Of a DNA stretch of 64,000 nucleotides, positions 48,087 through 57,248 are shown one piece after another. Source of the DNA: Smithella sp. GTDB lineage: Bacteria > Desulfobacterota > Syntrophia > Syntrophales > Smithellaceae. Under the pieces are notes generated by a model that did no database searches, had not been told where the DNA came from, and saw only the letters and a program-made list of their open reading frames with translations. The stretch lies in NCBI GenBank assembly GCA_007244375.1, contig SCVW01000015.1, positions 186,001 to 250,000 of the forward strand. The letters are read 5' to 3'. Position 1 is the stretch's first letter, and the number at the start of each line of letters is the position of its first letter. The translations under genes were made by a program, and so were the position numbers.

Positions 48087-48905
48087 ATGAAAGATTATGG
48101 CATCAGTCTTAAACGGCAAGGACACATAGCAATCGTTACTCTCGAACGGTCCCAAAAACTTAATGCCTTCGACGAATACATGTGGGATTGTCTGGATATT
48201 GTGGTGACCGAGCTCAGGCAAAGTTTGCCGAGGGTTATCGTCCTCACTGGTGCGGGCAACAAGGCTTTTTGCGCGGGATTTGATGTGAATCCGGAAAATC
48301 CTTTGCTTAAGCCGATATTGGCTGCAATAAATGGCAGTGACAAAGGTCCGGCGTATGGGATCATCCGCCGAATAAGAACGAGTACCGATAACTTTGTCTC
48401 TTTGCCGGTTCCGATAATTGTTGCTATTAACGGACTGGCTTACGGTGGTGGAGCGGAAATTGCCTCGCGCGGTGACCTGCGGATTATGGATCCAAATGCC
48501 ATAATTTGTTTCTCCGAGGTGCGGCTTGGCCTTATGCCGGACCATGGAGGAGTTGTGGGACTTACCAAACTTGTAGGTGCTTCGCGGGCCGCCGATCTCA
48601 TCCTCACCGCCAGAAAAGTAATTGCAGAAGAAGCCTTACAGCTTGGTTTGATAAACCGTATCAGTGCGCCGGGCAAGGTTCTTGAGGAAGCATTATCCCT
48701 TGCATCAGCCATAGCTGAAAACGGTCCTCGTGCCGTCCGGCATGCTTTATCAGTGATTAGAAAAACATCTGATCTGACAACCCGGGAGGCGCTGGAGCTG
48801 GAGACTGAAGAAGCCGTTGATCTCATTGTTAGTGGTGAAAGCATTCATGGAATTTCCGCCTTTCTCGCCCGTCAGAAACCGAATTTTCCGGATCCTGAAG
48901 AATAA
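48087..48905 (+). CDS. Enoyl-CoA hydratase/isomerase family protein
   Basis: The 272-residue product is a crotonase: AGNKAFCAGFDV (about 58-69), AINGLAYGGGAEIASRGDLR (about 113-132, first Glu) and CFSEVRLGLMPDHGGVVGLT (second Glu). It hydrates or isomerises enoyl-CoA in fatty- or aromatic-acid metabolism. AGAGAGG precedes the ATG. An AraC regulator follows 5 nt later. A decayed paralogue 3' end lies 1 kb upstream. Confidence 0.9.
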   Translation: MKDYGISLKRQGHIAIVTLERSQKLNAFDEYMWDCLDIVVTELRQSLPRVIVLTGAGNKAFCAGFDVNPENPLLKPILAAINGSDKGPAYGIIRRIRTSTDNFVSLPVPIIVAINGLAYGGGAEIASRGDLRIMDPNAIICFSEVRLGLMPDHGGVVGLTKLVGASRAADLILTARKVIAEEALQLGLINRISAPGKVLEEALSLASAIAENGPRAVRHALSVIRKTSDLTTREALELETEEAVDLIVSGESIHGISAFLARQKPNFPDPEE

Positions 48906-48910
48906 GGCTT

Positions 48911-49948
48911 ATGAGCGAAAAAATTCACATAAAGTCCAAAGGTTCTTTAAGCGTTTTGCGTCCTATTAATAATGTTGCTGTGTTTGTGCGCGCGGCTGGT
49001 GAATATGGAATTGACCAAAAAAAAATTCTTGCCGGCAGCGGTATAAAATTAAGCGAGTTGGATGATCCGTTGCGCATCATCACCACTGAACAGGAAATCA
49101 TGGTTGGACGCAGGCTGGCGCAGCTTGCTCCATCTCCTCTAAGCGGTCTGGATTTGGGGGCACATCACCATCTGATTTCCAAAGGAAAACTGGGCATGGC
49201 GGCGATGTGTTGTGAAACAGCATTCGATGCCCTCAAATTAATGCTCACATACATTGACCTGGTGTCTTCATATTTTCAGTACGATTTAACTGTTGATGGT
49301 AAAAATGGTTACGTCCGTATGAAAGAGTTGGTTAATTTGGATGACTTTAGTCATTATGTTTTTGAGACCGAAATTGTTTCTCTTTATACCATTTGCTCCA
49401 TGATTTTGGACGATGAACATATTTTCAAGGAAATGCATTTGGCGTTTACTGCGCCTGGTCACGCGGCAAGATATAAGGAAATATTTCGGTGTCCGGTATT
49501 TTTTAATGCTCCTCAGCATTTGCTTATGTTTGATGCCTTGATTCTTAATAAACCGCTCAAACATGCCAATCCCCTGACAAAAAAATTTTTGGAGGAGGAA
49601 TGCCGGCATTTATGTGAGCGTCTTAACGAGAACGTGACGGTCAAAGATAAAATACGGCATGAACTGATGTTTGCGGAAGGAGACTTTCCAACTCTCGATC
49701 AACTGGCTCATCGAATAAATATGCCCGAGCGAACTATTCGACGCAGGCTTAAAGCGGAAGGTACGTCCTACAAAGAAATTCTTTCCGATATCCGCAAGCA
49801 AAAGGCGCAGGATCTGATTGCCGCCGGCGATTTATCGATGGAGAAAATAGCTGAGAAGTTAAGCTATAGCGAAGTTGCCGGTTTTTATCACGCTTTCAAA
49901 ACATGGACAGGCACCACTCCGGCCAATTACCGCAAAAAAGCGTCTTGA
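48911..49948 (+). CDS. AraC family transcriptional regulator
   Basis: The 345-residue product has an N-terminal arabinose-binding-like (OruR-type) domain (about 20-210) and a C-terminal AraC helix-turn-helix pair (about 255-340: PTLDQLAHRINMPERTIRRRL, then LSMEKIAEKLSYSEVAGFYH). It probably controls the enoyl-CoA hydratase gene with which it is co-transcribed, responding to a lipid or acyl compound; that is inference. Confidence 0.9.
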   Translation: MSEKIHIKSKGSLSVLRPINNVAVFVRAAGEYGIDQKKILAGSGIKLSELDDPLRIITTEQEIMVGRRLAQLAPSPLSGLDLGAHHHLISKGKLGMAAMCCETAFDALKLMLTYIDLVSSYFQYDLTVDGKNGYVRMKELVNLDDFSHYVFETEIVSLYTICSMILDDEHIFKEMHLAFTAPGHAARYKEIFRCPVFFNAPQHLLMFDALILNKPLKHANPLTKKFLEEECRHLCERLNENVTVKDKIRHELMFAEGDFPTLDQLAHRINMPERTIRRRLKAEGTSYKEILSDIRKQKAQDLIAAGDLSMEKIAEKLSYSEVAGFYHAFKTWTGTTPANYRKKAS

Positions 49949-49954
49949 CCCGCT

Positions 49955-49990
49955 TTAATTTTCCACCCTTCACCCTTCACTTTTTACTAT
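49955..49990. repeat. TTCACCC heptamers
   Basis: CCACCCTTCACCCTTCAC and TTTTTAC follow the AraC stop; TTCAC recurs at a 7-nt interval. Confidence 0.7.
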
Positions 49991-50067
49991 AAATATATGT
50001 TATTGTTAAATAAGAATAACAAATAATCAGTGGCCGTTTTTATCAATATAAATGTCCGTTCATGTTA

Positions 50068-50096
50068 TTGACTATTTGTTGCTGTTTGGATACTTT
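50068..50096 (+). promoter_or_regulatory. Promoter of the activase gene
   Basis: TTGACT (50068-50073), 17-nt spacer, TACTTT (50091-50096), 76 nt upstream of the activase ATG. Confidence 0.6.
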
Positions 50097-50171
50097 GCAT
50101 AGACATAAATATCCTCCTCACGAATTACTGTCATTATTGTACCGAATTGAGATAAATTAGGAGTTAATCTT

Positions 50172-50942
50172 ATGTTGACGGTCGGAATAGACATTGGTTC
50201 CATAACCACGAAAATTGCGATGATGGATGACAGCAGGCTGCTGCACACTGACGTGGCCTTGAGCGGCTACGACATGGACAAGGCCTGGCGCGATATCTAT
50301 GCCAGGATGCTTCAAAGTACCAGCAAAAAAGATTCGGACGTCAAGTACATCGTTTCCACCGGATACGGCAGAAATATCGTTGATGCCGCGCAAAAGAAAA
50401 TTACTGAAATTACCTGCCACGCTGCCGGAGCAAAATATTTCTATCCCAAAGTTAAGGCTGTCATTGATATCGGCGGACAGGACAGCAAGTTCATTAAAAT
50501 AGACGATAGCGGCAGTGTTGCCGATTTTGTGATGAACGACAAATGCGCTGCGGGAACAGGACGTTTCCTGGAAGTAATGGCTCGCGCTCTTCATGTGGAA
50601 ATCAAGGATTTCGCGGCCATGTCGAACAAGGCGACGAAGGCGGCAGTTATCAGCAACATGTGCACGGTATTCGCGGAATCGGAAGTAATCTCGCTGATTG
50701 CCAAAGGAGAAAGCAGAGAAAATATTATTGCCGGCATTCATGAATCCATTGCCTCCAGAATGATGTCCATGATGAACCGCTCCGGTGTGGTCAAGCCGAT
50801 TGTGATGACCGGCGGAGTGTCGAAGAATATGGGCATGCGTCAGGCTTTGGAGAAGAAAATCGGTGCAACAATCGACGTGCCCGAACAGGCACAGATTTGC
50901 GGAGCAATCGGTGCGGCGATATTGGGCGCGAATAGTAAATAA
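50172..50942 (+). CDS. 2-hydroxyacyl-CoA dehydratase activase (HgdC/BadF-type ATPase)
   Basis: The 256-residue product is an ASKHA ATPase: MLTVGIDIGSITTKIAMMDD, STGYGRNIVD, VIDIGGQDSKFI (about 97-108), and the two cluster cysteines C125 (MNDKCAAGTGRF) and C164 (ISNMCTVFAESE), which bridge one [4Fe-4S] cluster in the homodimer. It delivers a low-potential electron to the dehydratase with ATP. The length matches HgdC-type homodimers, not the longer BcrA. The dehydratase genes follow after a repeat. Confidence 0.92.
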   Translation: MLTVGIDIGSITTKIAMMDDSRLLHTDVALSGYDMDKAWRDIYARMLQSTSKKDSDVKYIVSTGYGRNIVDAAQKKITEITCHAAGAKYFYPKVKAVIDIGGQDSKFIKIDDSGSVADFVMNDKCAAGTGRFLEVMARALHVEIKDFAAMSNKATKAAVISNMCTVFAESEVISLIAKGESRENIIAGIHESIASRMMSMMNRSGVVKPIVMTGGVSKNMGMRQALEKKIGATIDVPEQAQICGAIGAAILGANSK

Positions 50943-50984
50943 GAATGAGACGACACGCCGGAACTTTGCTTTTTTTAATTTTGT

Positions 50985-51062
50985 CATTTTGAGGAGTATA
51001 ACGACGAGAAATCTGATTTGTTAAAACAGATTAAGATTTCTCCCTTCGGTCGAAATGACATT
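50985..51062. repeat. TGTCATTTTGA-type inverted repeat
   Basis: TTGTCATTTTGAGGAG and CGAAATGACA ends are inverted; inside GAGAAATCTG and AGATTTCTC are inverted too. A TTCGA-version copy, between the activase and dehydratase genes. Confidence 0.8.
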
Positions 51063-51102
51063 TTGAGTCTTCTTTAAAAGATTTCAATGATGGAGGGAAC
51101 AA

Positions 51103-52143
51103 ATGAAAAAGAAGTTCGCGTATTATGATACCGGACATGAATTTCCGGAAGAAATCGTCATGGCCGCGGGATTTACACCGTATAAGATTCTGGGCGATGT
51201 TCACGTTTCCACGGATCCCGCCGACCGATATGTCCAGAATTATATCTGCCCGTTTTCACGCTCTTGCCTGACCGAGGGAATGGCTCACTCACAGGAATGG
51301 GCAGGCATTGCTTTCTGTCACGGCTGCGATACAACAAATAACCAGTATGATATCTGGAAATATCATGTAAAGACGGATTTCCTTTATTGGATAAACACCC
51401 CGGCCAAGAATGATAAAATCTCGCGCAAGTTTCACTCCCATGAACTGCGACGTTTTAAGGAACATCTTGAAAAAAAATATGATGTAGAAATCACTGACGA
51501 TAAGCTAAAAGAAGCGATTAAAAAATCAAACAAGATAAAAAGTCTCATGCGTCAGCTTGCAGCGCTGAGAAGCGTGAAAGATATTACTAACGAGGAATAT
51601 TTTCTGGCTGCCCGTAAATGCGTGCAGATGGATAAGGACGAGCTGATCAATGACCTGGAAAAAACTTTTCAGGAATGGAAAGGCCGTCCGGCGTTTCCGA
51701 AAAATATGGTTCCGGTGCTGGTAACCGGTTCGGATATAACCTATCCGGAAGCAATGCAAATATTCGAATCTGCCGGACTAAGAGTGGTGCGCGACGATTT
51801 ATCGTTAGGTGAAAGATATTTTGCGCAAACAATTCCGGAAGGCGGCGATCCGATAGAAGCGCTGACGATTTATAATTCCCGCATTCCGCAGCCGCCGACA
51901 AAAATTCCTTTTCATGTCCGGCTGGATTATCTGCGGCAATGCCTGAAAGAAACAAAGGTTGCAGGCATTGTTCTGCAGAGGCTGATGTTTTGCGAACCAA
52001 ACGGTCTGGATTTCCCGTTCCTGTCACGCGAACTGAAAAAAGACGGCTACAAACTGATTGTCATCGAACGTGAATATACACCCACTATCGATCAGCAATT
52101 CGTGAGCCGCCTGGAAAGCTTCCGGGAATTAATAACTCAATAA
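51103..52143 (+). CDS. 2-hydroxyacyl-CoA dehydratase / benzoyl-CoA reductase-like subunit (smaller)
   Basis: The 346-residue product matches the HgdB/BcrC family. Cluster ligands are visible: C49 in NYICPFSRSC, C72/C75 in FCHGCDTTNNQY, and a Cys in LQRLMFCEPNG (about 290). Members bind one [4Fe-4S] cluster and, with a partner subunit, dehydrate 2-hydroxyacyl-CoA or reduce benzoyl-CoA. AGGGAAC precedes the ATG. The larger partner follows 17 nt downstream. Confidence 0.88.
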   Translation: MKKKFAYYDTGHEFPEEIVMAAGFTPYKILGDVHVSTDPADRYVQNYICPFSRSCLTEGMAHSQEWAGIAFCHGCDTTNNQYDIWKYHVKTDFLYWINTPAKNDKISRKFHSHELRRFKEHLEKKYDVEITDDKLKEAIKKSNKIKSLMRQLAALRSVKDITNEEYFLAARKCVQMDKDELINDLEKTFQEWKGRPAFPKNMVPVLVTGSDITYPEAMQIFESAGLRVVRDDLSLGERYFAQTIPEGGDPIEALTIYNSRIPQPPTKIPFHVRLDYLRQCLKETKVAGIVLQRLMFCEPNGLDFPFLSRELKKDGYKLIVIEREYTPTIDQQFVSRLESFRELITQ

Positions 52144-52159
52144 GGTCAGGAGGACTGTT

Positions 52160-53473
52160 ATGATAAAAATGGCCCGTTTCATCGCGAAAAACCCGCAGGT
52201 ATTTAAAGAGGGAATCAAGGGTTATCTCAATCAGCCCCTGACACCGCGCATGCTGCAAGTTCTGATGCAGTACATTAATCAGTCTAAAATATATAAATTA
52301 ATGCCGTGGAAGTTTAGAAAGTTTGGAGTTTTTACTGCTGGATTCCCCGCTGAAATACCGGCCTCTATGGGTTTTTCCCCCGGTTTTCCTGAAGCCTATG
52401 CCGCGCTCACCGCTACCGCCGGATGCGCCGTGCCGCCTATCGAATGTGCCGATAGTTTGGGTTACGGCCGCGATATTTGCACTTACATGAAAACCAGTAT
52501 CGGCGCGTCTTATCTGGGCTGGCCGGAAGATTTCGGAGGTGTACGCGAGGCGGATGCTTATTTTTCCGCGAACTTTGTCTGCGATACCCATCTGAAGTGG
52601 GTGGAAAACGAAGCCCGGATTCACGGAAAACCTTATTTCGCGCTTGATTATCCGAGTGTAGTGGCCGGTGAAGATGAATCCCGCATTGAAGAATATATTG
52701 ATTATCTTGAAGAGCAGTTGTGGGATATGATTAAATTTCTGGAAGACATCACCGGCAGGAAATTTGACGAGGATAAATTTCTGGAGATTGTCAATAATTC
52801 ATATGAGATTTGCCAGCTTTTCCGGCAGTTGAATGACTATCGCCGGAGATTTCCCGCCAACAGGTATTTTGAATGGGTACGTATTTTTATGCTACCCATG
52901 GTAACACAATGGAACCAGAAAGACGCCATACGTTTTTACAAGAGTGAATTAAAGAAAGCGCAGAAACGCTATGGCGACAAGATGGAAATTGAACCGGGAC
53001 GCGAAAAATACCGTGTCTTATGGGAGGGAATTACGCTCTGGTACAACGTTGATTTGTATCAGAAGGTTTTGGCGGATAAAGGCGCCCGTATTGTCTTTGA
53101 GCCTTATACGATTTCCTTTGCCGGCCGCGGCAAACCGCAAAAGACAATGAAAGGAACCTTGCGGCAGGTTGCCCGCGATACTTTAATTATCCCTTACACC
53201 CTTAACCTAGATAGAAGAATCGAGTATTTTAATAAGATGATCGTTGATTACGATCTGGACGGCATCATCATGCACGAAAACCACAGCTGCCGGCCCAGCA
53301 GTACCGGATTGCTCGATTTGCGCGACTCTCTGCAGAAAAGATGGGGCATTCCTGTTTTGATGATGAACACCGACCACTGCGATCCGCGCGCCTACGCGGA
53401 TGGTCCGATGAACACCCGCATAGATGGGTTCGTGGAATTGATGGAAGAGTACACGAAAAAAAAGAAACACTAG
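52160..53473 (+). CDS. 2-hydroxyacyl-CoA dehydratase / benzoyl-CoA reductase-like subunit (larger)
   Basis: The 437-residue product is a BcrB/HgdA-type subunit: FTAGFPAEIPASMGFSP (about 58-74), IECADSLGYGRDICTYMK (about 93-110, cluster Cys), LDYPSV near 155 and IIMHENHSCRPSST (about 372-385). AGGAGGA precedes the ATG. The start at 52160 is supported by spacing to the smaller subunit. Together with the activase this is a complete dehydratase system. Confidence 0.88.
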   Translation: MIKMARFIAKNPQVFKEGIKGYLNQPLTPRMLQVLMQYINQSKIYKLMPWKFRKFGVFTAGFPAEIPASMGFSPGFPEAYAALTATAGCAVPPIECADSLGYGRDICTYMKTSIGASYLGWPEDFGGVREADAYFSANFVCDTHLKWVENEARIHGKPYFALDYPSVVAGEDESRIEEYIDYLEEQLWDMIKFLEDITGRKFDEDKFLEIVNNSYEICQLFRQLNDYRRRFPANRYFEWVRIFMLPMVTQWNQKDAIRFYKSELKKAQKRYGDKMEIEPGREKYRVLWEGITLWYNVDLYQKVLADKGARIVFEPYTISFAGRGKPQKTMKGTLRQVARDTLIIPYTLNLDRRIEYFNKMIVDYDLDGIIMHENHSCRPSSTGLLDLRDSLQKRWGIPVLMMNTDHCDPRAYADGPMNTRIDGFVELMEEYTKKKKH

Positions 53474-53498
53474 CAAGATTTTTATGACGGCAAAGAAG

Positions 53499-53530
53499 GG
53501 TGAAAAGTGAAAAGTGAAAAGAAGGAGGTT
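53499..53530. repeat. GTGAAAA heptamers inside the operon
   Basis: GGGTGAAAAGTGAAAAGTG repeats GTGAAAA in 7-nt register, purine-rich on the plus strand; the ribosome site AGGAGG of the next gene follows it. Confidence 0.75.
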
Positions 53531-53535
53531 ACAAT

Positions 53536-54570
53536 ATGGGCAACTATAAGTATTTCTCCATGCGGCGTGAAAATTCAACTCTTTGGGTTGAAATTAAAAA
53601 TCCACCGGTGAATTTCCTGACCGTGGCCATGCTCGAAGAATTATTTGATCTGGTCAAAAAGGTATCGAAAGATGATTCGGTGAGAGTTTTCATTCTGACA
53701 GGCGGCATCGAAGATATCTACATCATGCACTTTTCTATTCCTGAGCTGCTGGTTCTCACGAAAGACAATAAAAAATTACTCTTAAATCTTTATGTAAAAA
53801 CCAAATTAACGGGAACTTTTTTTAAGTATGTGACAACATCTACCAACTGGCTCATGGATTGGTTCGGATGGTACGAAACCCTGATGCTGAAAATCGCCAA
53901 AGGTATAAGCGGCTATTCGTCCAGTCTGTATCTGTGGTTTATAATGCACAGAATGTATATGGCAATTGAGCGGCTCAATAAAATTACTATCGCGGCTATC
54001 AATGGAAACTGTAATGGAGGAGGAACAGAGCTTTCCGCCTGTTTTGATTTCCGTCTCATGATTGGCGATCAGGAGTTCACTATCGGGCAGCCGGAAGTTT
54101 TGATAAATATTGTTCCCGGCGGTGGTTCTTCACAGAGGCTGCCGCGGCTCATCGGCAGAGCCAAAGCGCTGGAATTCATGCTGCGCGGCAATCAACTGAA
54201 TGCTCAGGAAGCACAGCGCATTGGCTTGATTACCGGGTTTTTTAATAAAGCGGAATTCAAAAACAGTGTACAGGAATTTGCCGAGCTGATGAGCAAGCGT
54301 CCCATGATGGCTGTGGACGCAATCAAGAAATGCGTACACGACGGTATGGAAACGACTTTAAGACACGGCTTAAGCATCGAGATGGAACAGAGTCTCCGCT
54401 GCCTTGACAATGAGGAAACAATCGAAACCATGCAGGAGTATATCCGCTACCTCGATAAGCATGTTAATTCCATTGATCGCCAGAAAATGACTACGGAAGA
54501 ACTTAATCGAGTCGTGCAGGAAACAGTAAAACATATGGAAGAAGGCAAACTCTACAAATTTAAACATTAA
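53536..54570 (+). CDS. Enoyl-CoA hydratase/isomerase family protein with an internal insertion
   Basis: The 344-residue product has crotonase motifs: AAINGNCNGGGTELSACFDF (about 154-173, first Glu), IGQPEVLINIVPGGGSSQRL (second Glu) and LITGFFNK. It is about 80 residues longer than usual because of an insertion (about 62-140) rich in aromatic residues and helices (LMDWFGWYETLMLKIAKG). The insertion may line the active site or bind a membrane or partner. It follows the dehydratase genes and is 5 nt before the CMD gene. Confidence 0.87.
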   Translation: MGNYKYFSMRRENSTLWVEIKNPPVNFLTVAMLEELFDLVKKVSKDDSVRVFILTGGIEDIYIMHFSIPELLVLTKDNKKLLLNLYVKTKLTGTFFKYVTTSTNWLMDWFGWYETLMLKIAKGISGYSSSLYLWFIMHRMYMAIERLNKITIAAINGNCNGGGTELSACFDFRLMIGDQEFTIGQPEVLINIVPGGGSSQRLPRLIGRAKALEFMLRGNQLNAQEAQRIGLITGFFNKAEFKNSVQEFAELMSKRPMMAVDAIKKCVHDGMETTLRHGLSIEMEQSLRCLDNEETIETMQEYIRYLDKHVNSIDRQKMTTEELNRVVQETVKHMEEGKLYKFKH

Positions 54571-54574
54571 AGGA

Positions 54575-55099
54575 ATGAATATGACTATTAAAATTCCTCA
54601 CCCGGAAATAAACAGTCTTCCCTCGGATGTAAGGGCGGCGGTGGAAGCATTTCCCATGAACGTTTTCCGCATAGCTGCCAATGCTCCCGCCAGCACGAAA
54701 GCTCTGGTTGATTTGGCGCAGTCCATTTTGTTTTATAGTTCGTTCGATCCGCGCAAGCGCGAGATTGCGGTGCTCAGGGTCGCGCACGTTACTCGCTCCG
54801 TTTATGAATGGACTCATCACGTCTCACTGGCTAAAGGTTACAATGTGAGCGATAAAGAAATAGAAATCATCTGCACGGAGGAACCGGTTACTTCGCTTAA
54901 TGAAGAAAGCAATCTGCTTTGTCGTGTCGCTGATGAAATCAGCCGCAATGTCCGGCTCAGTGACGAAGTCCTTGCTCAAATTCTGGAGCGCTATGGGGTA
55001 CAAGAGGCGACAGAACTGATTCTTTGCGTGAGCTATTTTAATTTCCTGAGCCGTTTTCTGGAATCCACCCGCGTGGAATTGGAAAATTCACATAGCTGA
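54575..55099 (+). CDS. Carboxymuconolactone decarboxylase family protein
   Basis: The 174-residue product has the CMD/AhpD-like core: FDPRKREIAVLRVAHVTRSVYEWTHHV (about 51-77), with EWxxH replacing CxxC, so no peroxidase cysteine pair. It is a small helical protein that acts as a decarboxylase or, in other families, handles peroxides. It overlaps none and lies in the operon between the crotonase and the acyl-CoA dehydrogenase. Two in-frame ATGs occur at the start. Confidence 0.82.
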   Translation: MNMTIKIPHPEINSLPSDVRAAVEAFPMNVFRIAANAPASTKALVDLAQSILFYSSFDPRKREIAVLRVAHVTRSVYEWTHHVSLAKGYNVSDKEIEIICTEEPVTSLNEESNLLCRVADEISRNVRLSDEVLAQILERYGVQEATELILCVSYFNFLSRFLESTRVELENSHS

Positions 55100-55185
55100 T
55101 TAAATTTTTTTTAATAGTACTTTTCTGTTATAATTCCCGGAAAAATATCCAGCTTAGCCGCGATCAAAAATTAAAGGAGTAAAAA

Positions 55186-56454
55186 ATGTTTGATTACATG
55201 ATGAGCAAAGAGCAAATTAAAATAAGAGATGAGGTACGGGACCTGGTTAACTGGGTGCCTCGTCAGATGATTCTGGATATGGATACGGATAAGATTAAAT
55301 TTCCAAAAGAGTTTTTACAGGAAGCCGCCAGGCGAAATCTTATGGGATGCCGCTATCCTAAAAAATGGGGCGGCCGTGACATGGATTGGGTGACCACTTG
55401 CATGATAATGGAAGAAGTGGGAACATTGGGCTATGAAATGGCCTGTGTTTTCGGCGTGGGCGCGGAACTTGTCTGTGACGCGATTATTTTGCACGGCACT
55501 GATGAACAAAAAGAAAAATATGTAAAGCCGCTTTTAAAAGGAGAGATTTTCGCGGCAGAATGCCTGACCGAACCACGTGGCGGTTCGGATTTTTTCGGCG
55601 CGACAACCAAAGCCGAAGATATGGGCGATTATTATTTATTGAATGGGCAGAAGAGATTTATTGTCGGAGCGGAGGGTGCGGACTTTTTTCTGGTCTACGC
55701 GAAGACAAATCCGGAGGCCAAACCTCAGGAGGCGATTACCTGTTTTATCGTTGATCGGACCGAAGGCGTGGAAGTTAAATATTTGTATGGCTTGATGGGT
55801 TGCCGGGGCGGCGGAACCGGCCGTATTGTATTTCGCAATGTGAAAGTTCCCAAAGAAAATGTGGTTGGAAAAGTGCAAGGTGCGTATGCCGTTTTTAATA
55901 CGATGATGATACCGGAGCGTTTGGGAACAGCGGCCATGACCATCGGTGCCGCCCGTCCCGCTCTGGAAATCGCCACGAATTATACATCCAGGCGCAAAGC
56001 TTTCGGTCAGGTAATTGCCCAGTTTGAAGGTGTGAGTTTCCAGATTGCCGAAGCCTCGATGATGATGGATGCCGCGCGAGCCATGGCCTACGTAACGGCA
56101 CGGGCGGTTGATGCAGGAGCGGATATGCATAGGATACGGCGAATGGTTTCACAAAGTAAAAAATTTATCACCGAAGCTTGTCAGAAGGTTGTTCATAATT
56201 CCATGCAGGTGATGGGCGGTATCGCCTATACCAATGTTTTTCCCATCGAGCGAATCTATCGAGATGTGCGGTTGGCTTCGATCTGGACAGGCACCAGCGA
56301 GGTCATGTCCATGATTACCGCTCACGAATGGTATCGTGAATATCTAACGCAAAAAACAAAATTGAACGTCCGTGATTTTGAACAGGATGCGCAGGAAGCT
56401 TCCGATGAAGAAAAAATCTATGATGACGATGATATGTGGAAGAAAGGTTGGTAG
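55186..56454 (+). CDS. Acyl-CoA dehydrogenase with an unusual catalytic-base position
   Basis: The 422-residue product is a typical acyl-CoA dehydrogenase: AECLTEPRGGSDF (about 124-136), RRKAFGQVIAQFE (about 269-281), HNSMQVMGGIAYT, and RDVRLASIWTGTSEV near 359-373. The usual YEGT Glu is Thr (IWTGT, 366-370). Instead Glu244 lies in MIPERLGTAAM, the helix-G position of the base in isovaleryl-CoA dehydrogenase. It would oxidise a branched or long acyl-CoA. A ribosome site AAAGGAG precedes the start. It closes the dehydratase operon. Confidence 0.92.
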   Translation: MFDYMMSKEQIKIRDEVRDLVNWVPRQMILDMDTDKIKFPKEFLQEAARRNLMGCRYPKKWGGRDMDWVTTCMIMEEVGTLGYEMACVFGVGAELVCDAIILHGTDEQKEKYVKPLLKGEIFAAECLTEPRGGSDFFGATTKAEDMGDYYLLNGQKRFIVGAEGADFFLVYAKTNPEAKPQEAITCFIVDRTEGVEVKYLYGLMGCRGGGTGRIVFRNVKVPKENVVGKVQGAYAVFNTMMIPERLGTAAMTIGAARPALEIATNYTSRRKAFGQVIAQFEGVSFQIAEASMMMDAARAMAYVTARAVDAGADMHRIRRMVSQSKKFITEACQKVVHNSMQVMGGIAYTNVFPIERIYRDVRLASIWTGTSEVMSMITAHEWYREYLTQKTKLNVRDFEQDAQEASDEEKIYDDDDMWKKGW

Positions 56455-56463
56455 TAATTGAAA

Positions 56464-57168
56464 ATGAAGTATGGAAAATTGAAAACAACAGTAATTTTGA
56501 GTTTTATTTTTTTATTTGCCGTGCAGGCAACTGCCTGGCATGACAAAACTCATCTGGCGATTGCCAAAGTTGCGGGATTTGATATGTGGTATCACTGTGC
56601 CGGACCGGACATTGCCAAGATCAAGGCCGGCAATGTTGAGGCTTACAACCACTGGTTTAACAATAACGCGGAAGCCGAAATAACGCCGCAAATAGTTTTG
56701 AATCAGGTTGAAAAATATAATCGCACAATTTTTGAAGCGGAAGGTCATCTTTTGGGCGCTATTATAGCTTCTTTACGCGAATATGAAAAAACTCTTCGCG
56801 CAGGCAAATACGCCATGTATCATCTGGTTTATTGCGCCCATTATATCGGAGATCTCAGTATGCCGCTGCACAATATTGCTTACGATGATTTCAACAAAGG
56901 ACATCATCAGGTTAACGATGGCATAGTAGAAGATACAATCTTGAATGAGCCCGAAAAAATAATAAAACACATGTATCCGATAACCTTGAACAATAAAAAA
57001 TTTGAAGCAGATCTGGTTCGCGAAGTAGCACGCATTGCCAATTTAAGCCGCAAACTCGGATATAAGCTGCGCGCGGAAAAACGAGACATGACCAGGCAGG
57101 AAGCTTATGTTCAACTGGGACACAGCGCCTCTCTTTTGAGAGCGGTTTTGCAGCACTATAATAAATAA
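56464..57168 (+). CDS. Zinc-dependent phospholipase C/S1-P1 nuclease-like exported protein
   Basis: The 234-residue product (start ATG at 56464; a TTG 6 nt earlier is possible) has a signal peptide (about 1-22, ending ATA) and then WHDKTHLAIAKVAG, where the mature N-terminal Trp and His bind zinc. HLVYCAHYIGDLSMPLHNIA (about 119-138) and a later HHQVNDG give further His and Asp ligands. The family includes bacterial phospholipase C and S1/P1 nucleases. It follows the dehydrogenase by 9 nt; the link is unclear. Confidence 0.82.
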   Translation: MKYGKLKTTVILSFIFLFAVQATAWHDKTHLAIAKVAGFDMWYHCAGPDIAKIKAGNVEAYNHWFNNNAEAEITPQIVLNQVEKYNRTIFEAEGHLLGAIIASLREYEKTLRAGKYAMYHLVYCAHYIGDLSMPLHNIAYDDFNKGHHQVNDGIVEDTILNEPEKIIKHMYPITLNNKKFEADLVREVARIANLSRKLGYKLRAEKRDMTRQEAYVQLGHSASLLRAVLQHYNK

Positions 57169-57248
57169 AATTCCAGTCTCGGAAAAGAATATCCATTAAT
57201 TCCGTAACTTGAAAATTACTGGTTTTAAACTGAGACAAGCGATATTCA

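Noticed and set aside
47855-48112. 85-codon plus-strand frame upstream of the enoyl-CoA hydratase
   Set aside because: It runs through the promoter and operator, overlaps the real start in another frame and has no ribosome site or recognisable family.
50172-53473. Class I benzoyl-CoA reductase (bcrCBAD)
   Set aside because: Only one activase gene, of HgdC length, and no ferredoxin gene are present, so the simpler dehydratase call was kept.
57190-57240. Terminator after the phospholipase-like gene
   Set aside because: No inverted repeat with a T-run could be drawn there.
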